From CAIKZZ01 sp035524595 (GTDB lineage Bacteria; Pseudomonadota; Gammaproteobacteria; Steroidobacterales; Steroidobacteraceae), in assembly GCA_035524595.1 (NCBI GenBank), contig DATKOP010000082.1, positions 1-22,243 of the forward strand: a stretch of 22,243 bases of DNA, given 5' to 3'. Within the stretch, counting starts at the first letter, position 1, and each line of letters starts with the position of its first letter. Under the pieces are notes generated by a model that was given only the letters and a program-made list of their open reading frames with translations, made no database searches and had not been told where the DNA came from. Shown here piece after piece: positions 1 to 5,628 of the stretch. The position numbers were made by a program, and so were the translations under genes.

Positions 1-645
1 CTTCAGGAACGCGCGCTGCAGCTTCTCGGTGTCGGCCGGATCCTGGGCGGCGAGGAAGTTGTTGTTGACGTGGATCTCGCGGAACACGTCCGAGTGCAGC
101 TGCTCGAGCTTGCCGAGCGCCATCAGCGTGTAGAAGAGCCGGGCATGCGCGCGCGTCGTCTCGTTCCAGATCACCGGCACGCGCGTGAACTCGACGTAGG
201 GCGCCTTGCCCTTCTTGCGCCAGTCCTCGAGCGTGGGGTCGAGATGGAAGCAGTGGCCGCAGCCGTACCAGAAGACCTCGACGACCTCGACCTTGTTGGC
301 CGCGACGCTGGTGGGCTGCGCGGGCACCAGCGTCGTGTAGTTGTCGCCCTCGACCCACTTCGACGGAATCGGCGTCGAGGTGGCGGGCGTGCCGGCGGCG
401 ACCGCGGCCGCGATCGGCGACAGTCCGCTCGGCAGCTCCTGGCCACCCTCGCTCTCCTCGGTCATGCCCGCGGCGCGCTCGGTGCTGCCGGCCGGCGCCG
501 ACTCGGGCCGCACGGTGACCGCGGCGACGCTGCCGGGCTTCCCGGCGGTCGCGGGTTGCGCGGTACCGCTACCGGCATGGCGCCCGCACCCGGCGAGGAG
601 CGCGACGGCGAATAAGGCGGCGAGTCCGACCGACAGCGTCTTCAT
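1..645 (-). CDS. dsbA: Thiol:disulfide interchange protein DsbA, predicted lipoprotein (3' end cut off by window)
   Basis: Periplasmic oxidase that introduces disulfides into exported proteins. The frame is open for 215 codons from the ATG at 645 and runs off the left edge, so the C-terminus is missing. The N-terminus is a lipoprotein signal with lipobox L17-A-G-C20. About 70 low-complexity residues follow (Ala, Pro, Thr, Ser, Glu), then the DsbA start WVEGDNY and the active site FWYGCGHC, with cysteines C129 and C132. Downstream residues (HLDPTLEDW, ARLFYTLMAL) fit the DsbA helical insertion. The dipeptide between the cysteines is Gly-His, as in eukaryotic PDI, rather than the usual Pro-His. 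A good ribosome site (GAAGGAGA) precedes the ATG. It lies 37 bases after cytochrome c4 on the same strand, as in Pseudomonas, and is probably cotranscribed with it. The family call is secure; lipidation is inferred from the lipobox. Confidence 0.93.
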   Translation of the reverse strand, partial: MKTLSVGLAALFAVALLAGCGRHAGSGTAQPATAGKPGSVAAVTVRPESAPAGSTERAAGMTEESEGGQELPSGLSPIAAAVAAGTPATSTPIPSKWVEGDNYTTLVPAQPTSVAANKVEVVEVFWYGCGHCFHLDPTLEDWRKKGKAPYVEFTRVPVIWNETTRAHARLFYTLMALGKLEQLHSDVFREIHVNNNFLAAQDPADTEKLQRAFLK

Positions 646-682
646 GCAGTCTCCTTCAGCGGCGAAGCCGTCCTCGAAGCGG

Positions 683-1327
683 CTAGCGCAGGCCCTGCAG
701 GTACGCAGTCAGGGCCTTGATGTCGTCCTCGGAGAGGCGCTTGGCGACATCGCTCATCATGTCGGCGCCCGGCGGCGTCGTGGCGCCGGCGGCATAGCGG
801 GTCTTGGCCGCATAGCCCTTCAGCTGCGCCATCACGTAGGCGGGCTGCTGCGCGCGGACCTGGGGCCAGCGCGCCGGGCCGTTGCCGCGGCCGTTCGGGC
901 CGTGGCAGGCGAGGCAGGCCGGGATCCCGCGCGCGGCGTCGCCGCCGCGATAGAGCCGCTGGCCGGCCTCCCAGAGCTTGGGATCGGCCTCGAGACCGAC
1001 GAGCGTCTGCTGCTCGAAGTGCAGGGCGAGATCGGCCATGTCCTGCGGGCTCAGCGTCGCCGCCATCGGCTGCATCACCGGGGCGAGGCGCGCACCGCTC
1101 TTGAAGAGCCTGAGCTGTTCGGCGATGTACTCGTGGTGCTGGCCGGCGAGGTTCGGCCACTCGGGGTTCGGGCTGTTGCCGGTCGCGCCGTGGCAGGCGG
1201 CGCAGGTCGCGGCCTTGGCGGCCCCGGCTGCTGCGTCACCGGCGAGCGGTGCATCGGCGGCGTGCGACGCAAGACCGAGCATCCCGAGCTGCGCGGCGAG
1301 CGCCACCGCGACGATCCGACTCTTCAT
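683..1327 (-). CDS. Cytochrome c4, di-heme periplasmic electron carrier
   Basis: Di-heme c-type cytochrome that passes electrons from the bc1 complex toward terminal oxidases in the periplasm. The 214-residue product matches the usual size of about 200. It has a Sec signal peptide (about residues 1-23, cleavage near ASHA/AD) and two heme attachment sites, CAACH at 42-46 and CLACH at 138-142, one in each half of an internally duplicated protein. The distal axial ligands are probably one of M85/M88 (APVMQPMA) and one of M190/M191 (ADMMSD). The half-repeats share the PNLAGQ...YIAEQL and PQVRAQQPAYVMAQL pattern typical of c4. It sits directly upstream of dsbA and divergent from engB, the arrangement known from Pseudomonas. 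A TAGAAT -10-like box lies 66 bases upstream of the start. Confidence 0.95.
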   Translation of the reverse strand: MKSRIVAVALAAQLGMLGLASHAADAPLAGDAAAGAAKAATCAACHGATGNSPNPEWPNLAGQHHEYIAEQLRLFKSGARLAPVMQPMAATLSPQDMADLALHFEQQTLVGLEADPKLWEAGQRLYRGGDAARGIPACLACHGPNGRGNGPARWPQVRAQQPAYVMAQLKGYAAKTRYAAGATTPPGADMMSDVAKRLSEDDIKALTAYLQGLR

Positions 1328-1341
1328 GACCTTGAGACTCC

Positions 1342-1370
1342 CGTGGGCCCGCGCGCGGCCCTGCTAGACT
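1342..1370 (+). promoter_or_regulatory. Probable engB promoter (extended -10)
   Basis: TAGACT at 1365-1370 is preceded by TGC, making an extended -10 (TGnTAnnnT), 32 bases before the engB ATG. The hexamer 17 bases upstream is CGTGGG, a poor -35, which fits an extended -10 promoter. Recognised by eye only. Confidence 0.45.
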
Positions 1371-1392
1371 CGCGGGCCACGGCGAATCACGG

Positions 1393-1421
1393 ATTCTACA
1401 CGATGTCGGCGTTCCCCCACG
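1393..1421 (-). promoter_or_regulatory. Possible cytochrome c4-dsbA promoter
   Basis: On the minus strand TAGAAT (1398 to 1393) resembles a sigma-70 -10. Seventeen bases upstream lies CGTGGG (1421 to 1416), the same hexamer at the same spacing as in the divergent engB promoter. The upstream part would lie within the first engB codons. Confidence 0.35.
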
Positions 1422-2026
1422 CCCGGTACCTGAAGGGCGCGCACGAGCCGTCGCAGTTCGTGCCGGACGTCGGTTGCGAGGTCGCCTTCGCCGGGCGCTC
1501 CAACAGCGGCAAGTCGAGCGCCATCAACGCGATCACGCAGCGCCGCGGCCTCGCCAAGACCTCGAAGACGCCGGGACTCACGCAGCTCGTGAACTTCTTC
1601 GAGCTCGACACGGGGCAGCGGCTCGTCGACCTTCCGGGCTACGGCTACGCCGAGGTGCCGCGCCCGCTGCGCGAGCACTGGCGCGGACTCATGGATAAGT
1701 ATTTTCGCGATCGACAATCGCTGACCGCGCTGTTCCTGATCATGGACGCGCGCCGCCCGCTCGGCGAGACGGACTGGCAGATGCTGAGCTTTGCGCGCGC
1801 CTGCGGCAGGCAGGCGCACTTGTTGCTCACCAAGGCCGACAAGCTGTCGAGGGGCGAGGCCGCGAGCACGCTCGCGCGGGTGCGGCGCGAGCTCGGCAGC
1901 CAGGCGACCGCGCAGCTGTTCTCCGCGACGCACAAGACCGGCGTCGACGAGGCGCGGCGCATGCTCCGCAAGTGTCTGGCGCAAAAAGAACCCGGCGACG
2001 GGCGCACCGTCGCCGGGCCAGACTAA
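1403..2026 (+). CDS. engB: Ribosome biogenesis GTP-binding protein EngB/YihA/YsxC
   Basis: GTPase needed for late assembly of the large ribosomal subunit. The 207 residues match the family length. GTPase motifs are in order: G1 GRSNSGKSS (31-39), G2 region KTPGLTQ (T60), G3 DLPGYGYA (76-83), G4 TKAD (143-146) and G5 FSAT (about 173-176). The G2 segment has Leu where most family members have Arg (KTPGRTQ). The ATG at 1403 is chosen because the longer open frame upstream runs through cytochrome c4 and dsbA on the other strand, and homology starts at FPHARYLKGAHEPSQF. The last 12 or so codons contain an 11-base inverted repeat that looks like a terminator for transcripts from the opposite strand. 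The gene is convergent with polA, as in E. coli. Confidence 0.96.
   Translation: MSAFPHARYLKGAHEPSQFVPDVGCEVAFAGRSNSGKSSAINAITQRRGLAKTSKTPGLTQLVNFFELDTGQRLVDLPGYGYAEVPRPLREHWRGLMDKYFRDRQSLTALFLIMDARRPLGETDWQMLSFARACGRQAHLLLTKADKLSRGEAASTLARVRRELGSQATAQLFSATHKTGVDEARRMLRKCLAQKEPGDGRTVAGPD
1981..2017 (-). terminator. Rho-independent terminator inside the engB 3' coding end, serving the polA strand
   Basis: Read on the minus strand, cccggcgacgg (2017-2007), loop tgcgc and ccgtcgccggg (2001-1991) form a perfect 11-base-pair GC stem followed at once by ttctttttgc (1990-1981). Only this strand has a T-run, so it terminates transcripts coming from polA or from the proposed small RNA. It overlaps the last engB codons. 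Confidence 0.85.
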
Positions 2027-2119
2027 CCCGGCATGGGGATGAACCGGGTAGGGGCCCGCTCAGGGAGGGTAGCGGGGAATGCCTTGCGGCATTCAAGAGG
2101 TGAGACCCGCGAGACGGCC
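1981..2119 (-). ncRNA. Candidate small regulatory RNA between polA and engB (position of Spot 42/ErsA)
   Basis: The gap between polA and engB carries a chain of hairpins best read on the minus strand. In order: gaatgcc/ggcattc with a GCAA loop (2094-2077), cccgct/agcggg with the CU-rich loop accctccctg (2076-2055), a linker cccct, acccgg/ccgggt with loop ttcatccccatg (2049-2026), then the terminator hairpin and T-run (2017-1981). If transcription starts near 2119 the RNA would be about 135-140 nt. Two loops carry CCCUCCC or UCCCC, able to pair with Shine-Dalgarno sequences. Known context: E. coli Spot 42 and Pseudomonas ErsA lie between polA and engB/yihA. Xanthomonas sX13 also exposes C-rich loops. 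No start site is proven, and the region could instead be a structured polA 3' UTR. Confidence 0.6.
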
Positions 2120-2125
2120 GGAAAG

Positions 2126-2154
2126 TTTCATGTCCGGCGGTCAAGATCGGTCAA
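2126..2154 (-). promoter_or_regulatory. Possible promoter for the candidate small RNA
   Basis: On the minus strand TTGACC (2154-2149) matches the -35 consensus at five of six bases and sits just after the polA stop codon. Seventeen bases on is ATGAAA (2131-2126), a weak -10. A second TTGACC follows at 2144-2139. A hairpin (gccgga/tccggc, 2138-2117) overlaps the -10 region. The -35 match is good and the -10 poor. Confidence 0.3.
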
Positions 2155-2157
2155 ACC

Positions 2158-4896
2158 TCAGTGGGCCTCGTCCCAGTTCGCGCCGACGCCGATCTCGACC
2201 TCGAGCGGCACGCTGAGTTCCGCCGCGCCCGTCATCAGCGCCGCGACGCGCGCCCGCACGGCCTCGACCGCCCCGGCGTCGACCTCGAGCACGAGCTCGT
2301 CGTGCACCTGCATCACGAGTGTCGCCGGCGCGCGCTCGCTGACCAGCCAGCCGTCGACGGCGAGCATCGCGCGCTTGATGATGTCGGCGGCCGTGCCCTG
2401 CATCGGCGCATTGATCGCGGCGCGCTCGGCGTACTGCTGCTGCGCGCGGTTGCGCGAGCGGATCTCCGGCAGGTACAGGCGACGGCCCTCGACGGTCTCG
2501 ACGTAGCCCTGCTCGCGCGCCCGGCGGCGCGTCTCGTCCATGTAGCGGCGCACGCCCGGATAGCGCTCGAAGTAGCGCTCGATGTACTCCGAGGCCGCGC
2601 CGCGGTCGACGTCGAGCCGCGCCGCGAGCCCGAACGCCGACATCCCGTACATCAGTCCGAAGTTGATCGCCTTCGCGGCGCGGCGCTGCTCGGCGCTGAC
2701 CGACCCGAGCGCGACGCCGAACATCTCCGCGGCCGTCGCCTGGTGCACGTCGCGGCCCTCGGCGAAGGCCTTCGTGAGCCCGGGATCGCCCGAGAGGTGC
2801 GCCATGATCCGCAGCTCGATCTGCGAGTAGTCGGCCGCCATCAGCACGCGGCCGGGCGGCGCGATGAACGCCTGGCGGATGCGGCGCCCCTCCGGGGTCC
2901 GGATCGGGATGTTCTGCAGGTTGGGATCGGTCGAGGACAGGCGCCCGGTCGCCGCGACCGCCTGGTGATAGGAGGTGTGGATGCGGCCGGTCCGCGCGTT
3001 GACCTGCGCGGCGAGCGTGTCGGTGTAGGTGCTCTTCAGCTTCGCGATGCCGCGGAATTCGAGCACGAGGCGCGGCAGCTCGTGGCTCGCCGCGAGCTCC
3101 TCGAGCACGTCCTCGGCGGTCGACGGCTGGCCGGTCGGCGTGCGGCGCACGACCGGGATCTGCAGCCGCTCGAACAGGATCTGCTGCAGCTGGCGCGGCG
3201 ACTCGAGGTTGAACGGCTGCCCGGCGGCCTCGTGCGCGGCGCGCTCGAGCTCGCCGAGCCGGCGCGTGAACTCGGAGGACAGCGAGCGCAGGAGCGCGGG
3301 GTCGACCAGAACGCCTGAGCGCTCCATGCGCTGCAGCACCGGCTGCAGCGGCTGCTCGAGCGTGTCGTACAGACGCAGCAGCTTCGGCTCCGCCTCGAGC
3401 TTCGCGCGCAGCACGCGGTGGAGCCTGAAGGTGACGTCGGCGTCCTCGGCCGAGTACTCGCCCGCGCTCTCGATGGGCACCTCGTTGAAGCTCAGCTGCT
3501 TCGCGCCCTTGCCGGCGACGTCCTCGAAATGGATCGTGCGGATGCCGAGGTAGCGCTCGGCGACCGAGTCCATGTCGTGGCGCGTCGCGACGCTGTTGAG
3601 GACGTAGGACTCGAGCATCGAGTCAAAGCGCAGTCCCGCGAGCCGGATGCCGTGGTTCTCGAGGATGTGGGCGTCGAACTTCGCGTGGTGGCCGAGCTTG
3701 GCGCGCCGGGGATCCTCGAGCAGCGGCTTCAGGCGCCCGAGCACCTCCTGGCGCGGCAGCTGCGTCGGCGCGCCGGGGTAGTCGTGGGCGAGCGGCACGT
3801 AGGCGGCGACGCCGGGCTCGGCGCAGAACGAGACGCCGACGATTTCGGCGCTCATGTAGTCAAGGCCCGTCGTCTCGGTGTCGAAGGCGAACAGCTCCGC
3901 GGACGCGAGCACCTTCAGCCAGCGCTCGAGGGCCTCGGCCTCGAGCACGGTCTCGTAGCGGCGCGGCGCGGCCGCGATCGCGGCGTCCTGCGCGTCGGCC
4001 GGCAGCGGTGGCGCGGCGGGCGCCGCGACGGCGGGCGCCGCGCCGCCGTCGAGCGCCTCGAGCAGGCGCTTGAATCCCAGCCGCTGGTAGAGCGCGCGCA
4101 GCCGCGCGGCGTCCGGGGCGCGCCGCTCGAGCGTCGCCGGCGTCGCCGCGAGCTCGAGGTCGCAGCGGATCGTCGCGAGCCGCCGCGAGAGCTCGAGCTG
4201 GCCGAGGTTCGCGCGCAGGCTGTCGCCGACCTTGCCCTCGATCTCGGCGGCGTGCGCGACCAGCGCATCGATCGAACCGTACTGCTGCAGCCACTTGGCG
4301 GCGGTCTTCGGTCCCACTTTCGGCACGCCCGGGATGTTGTCGGAGGTGTCGCCGACGAGCGCGAGGTAGTCGATGATCTGCTCGGCCTCGACGTCGAACT
4401 TGGCCTTGACGCCGGCGCGGTCCAGCGTCGTGTCGTACATCGTGTTGACGAGCGTCACCCGCTCGTTGACGAGCTGCGCCATGTCCTTGTCGCCGGTCGA
4501 GATCACGACCCGCATGCCGGCGGCCTCGCCCTGGCGCGCGAGCGTGCCGATGACGTCGTCCGCCTCGACCCCCTCGATCCGCAGCAGCGGCAGCCCGAGC
4601 GCCTCGACCGCCTCGAGCAGCGGCGCGATCTGCGCGCGCAGGTCGTCCGGCATCGGCGGCCGGTGCGCCTTGTAGGCCTCGAAGAGCTCGTCGCGAAACG
4701 TCCGCCCCGGCGCGTCGAACACGACCGCGAGGTGCGTGGGGTTGGTGTCCTTGAGGAACTTCTGCAGCATGTTGACGACGCCGAGCACGGCGCCCGTCGG
4801 CTCGCCCTGCGCGTTGGTGAACGGCGGCAGCGCGTGGAACGCGCGATACAGGTACGAGGAACCGTCGATCAGGTAGAGGCGCGCGGCGTCGGCCAT
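2158..4896 (-). CDS. polA: DNA polymerase I
   Basis: Repair and Okazaki-fragment polymerase with three activities, 912 residues (E. coli 928). The 5' nuclease domain spans about 1-290, with VEADDVIGTLA (110-120), STGDKDM (133-139) and the helix-hairpin-helix GDTSDNIPGVPKVGPKTAAKW (182-202). An Ala/Pro-rich linker follows. The 3'-5' exonuclease domain has D339 and E341 (FDTETTG), D408 (HHAKFD), Y481 and D485 (YSAEDAD), so proofreading should be active. The polymerase domain has motif A D689 (AADYSQIELR), motif B K742 and Y750 (RRAAKAINFGLMYG) and motif C H865-D866-E867. These align with E. coli D705, K758, Y766 and D882 at a constant offset of 16. The ATG at 4896 is one base from the stop of the upstream lipoprotein gene, so the two are probably cotranscribed. 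Transcripts should end at the terminator at 1981-2017. Confidence 0.98.
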   Translation of the reverse strand: MADAARLYLIDGSSYLYRAFHALPPFTNAQGEPTGAVLGVVNMLQKFLKDTNPTHLAVVFDAPGRTFRDELFEAYKAHRPPMPDDLRAQIAPLLEAVEALGLPLLRIEGVEADDVIGTLARQGEAAGMRVVISTGDKDMAQLVNERVTLVNTMYDTTLDRAGVKAKFDVEAEQIIDYLALVGDTSDNIPGVPKVGPKTAAKWLQQYGSIDALVAHAAEIEGKVGDSLRANLGQLELSRRLATIRCDLELAATPATLERRAPDAARLRALYQRLGFKRLLEALDGGAAPAVAAPAAPPLPADAQDAAIAAAPRRYETVLEAEALERWLKVLASAELFAFDTETTGLDYMSAEIVGVSFCAEPGVAAYVPLAHDYPGAPTQLPRQEVLGRLKPLLEDPRRAKLGHHAKFDAHILENHGIRLAGLRFDSMLESYVLNSVATRHDMDSVAERYLGIRTIHFEDVAGKGAKQLSFNEVPIESAGEYSAEDADVTFRLHRVLRAKLEAEPKLLRLYDTLEQPLQPVLQRMERSGVLVDPALLRSLSSEFTRRLGELERAAHEAAGQPFNLESPRQLQQILFERLQIPVVRRTPTGQPSTAEDVLEELAASHELPRLVLEFRGIAKLKSTYTDTLAAQVNARTGRIHTSYHQAVAATGRLSSTDPNLQNIPIRTPEGRRIRQAFIAPPGRVLMAADYSQIELRIMAHLSGDPGLTKAFAEGRDVHQATAAEMFGVALGSVSAEQRRAAKAINFGLMYGMSAFGLAARLDVDRGAASEYIERYFERYPGVRRYMDETRRRAREQGYVETVEGRRLYLPEIRSRNRAQQQYAERAAINAPMQGTAADIIKRAMLAVDGWLVSERAPATLVMQVHDELVLEVDAGAVEAVRARVAALMTGAAELSVPLEVEIGVGANWDEAH

Positions 4897-4897
4897 G

Positions 4898-5083
4898 TCA
4901 GCCCTGCGGCGGCGTCTTGGGCTCGTCGTCCTTCTTCGGGGCGGGGGTGGCGGGCGGCGGCGGCGTCGCGGTCGGGCGGATCACGACCGGCGTCGCGACC
5001 GGCTTCTGCGGCAGCACCAGCGGCCCCTTCTGGCCGCAGGCGGCGCAGATCAGCGCGGCAGTCGCGATCGTGAGCAAGCGCAT
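4898..5083 (-). CDS. lptM: LptM (YifL)-like small lipoprotein
   Basis: A 61-residue lipoprotein precursor. After a short signal peptide, the lipid-attachment Cys16 is followed by CGQKGPLVLP, the hallmark of the LptM/YifL family. In E. coli LptM helps mature the outer-membrane LPS translocon LptD-LptE. The remainder is Pro/Thr/Lys-rich and probably disordered. The lipobox is slightly unusual, with Cys13 at position -3 (L-I-C-A-A-C) instead of Leu. A GAGGGG ribosome site precedes the ATG, and a TATACT -10-like box lies 25-30 bases upstream. The gene normally sits beside lysA/dapF; here it ends one base before polA and so would be the promoter-proximal gene of a two-gene unit. The family call rests on the short motif only. 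Confidence 0.8.
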   Translation of the reverse strand: MRLLTIATAALICAACGQKGPLVLPQKPVATPVVIRPTATPPPPATPAPKKDDEPKTPPQG

Positions 5084-5107
5084 CGGGCCCCCTCGGGTCG
5101 GGCGCCG

Positions 5108-5113
5108 AGTATA
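5108..5113 (-). promoter_or_regulatory. Probable -10 box of the lptM-polA unit
   Basis: TATACT on the minus strand, five of six bases matching TATAAT, lies between the thioesterase stop and the lptM start in an otherwise GC-only stretch. No convincing -35 is seen (TCCTCG at 17-base spacing). Confidence 0.4.
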
Positions 5114-5119
5114 GCCGCC

Positions 5120-5545
5120 TCAGCGCGCGGCGAGGACGCCGAAGGTCAGGCGCGTCACGCAGATCCGCCGCGCGGCGGGATCGAGGATCTCGACCTGCCA
5201 GACCTGGCTGCGCGCGCCGACGTGCAGCGCGCGCGCGGTCCCGGTCACGAGGCCGTCGGCGATGCCGCGCAGGTGGTTGCCGTTGATCTCATCGAGCACG
5301 CAGCGCTTCTGCGCGCGATCGACGCAGCGCTCGGCGGCGGCGCCCGCGACGGCGCCGGCGAGCGCGAAGGAGGCCCCGCCGTGCAGCAGCCCGTAGGGCT
5401 GGTGCGTCGGTGGCGCGACCGGCATCGTCGCCGCGAGCCAGTCATCGCCGATCCCGGTGAAGCGGATGCCGAGGTGCCGCGCGAGGCCGACCTCGCGCTC
5501 CCGGGCGAGCTCGGGCAGCGTGAACGGTGCGAACCAGAGGCTCAT
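5120..5545 (-). CDS. PaaI-like hotdog-fold thioesterase, catalytic acid apparently missing
   Basis: A 141-residue single hotdog-domain protein of the PaaI/YdiI acyl-CoA thioesterase type, presumably cytoplasmic. The family signature is LLHGGASFALAG (53-64). The His-Gly-Gly of the active-site helix is present (H55-G56-G57), followed by a typical strand pattern (INGNHLRGIADGLVTGTA, then a C-terminal TRLTFGVL strand). In PaaI and YdiI the tenth residue counting from this His is the catalytic Asp or Glu (LAD or LAE). Here it is Gly64, codon GGC, so activity by the standard mechanism is doubtful. It starts 83 bases from, and divergent to, the indolepyruvate oxidoreductase gene. A role on aryl-acetyl-CoA made by that enzyme is tempting but is inference. 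It could also be a binding or non-catalytic homologue. Confidence 0.82.
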   Translation of the reverse strand: MSLWFAPFTLPELAREREVGLARHLGIRFTGIGDDWLAATMPVAPPTHQPYGLLHGGASFALAGAVAGAAAERCVDRAQKRCVLDEINGNHLRGIADGLVTGTARALHVGARSQVWQVEILDPAARRICVTRLTFGVLAAR

Positions 5546-5628
5546 GCCGGCGCTGACGCTACAAGGTCGCGCCCGCCGCGTCCATTCGCTTCGGTGTAGG
5601 CTTCGCTTTCGCCCGCCGCGGGACCGCC

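Noticed and set aside
341..1402. N-terminal extension of the engB reading frame over cytochrome c4 and dsbA
   Set aside because: The added 354 residues have no family similarity and lie antisense to two clear genes; EngB homology begins at the ATG at 1403.
2111..2144. Hairpin with GGAAAG and TCCGG resembling group II intron domain V on the plus strand
   Set aside because: The stem has only six pairs and lacks the catalytic triad, two-base bulge and GAAA-capped helix of domain V; no reverse transcriptase is present.
3418..5073. Long open frame on the plus strand opposite polA and lptM
   Set aside because: Composition is Arg/Val/Leu-rich with no domains, antisense to a complete DNA polymerase I gene with every catalytic residue present.
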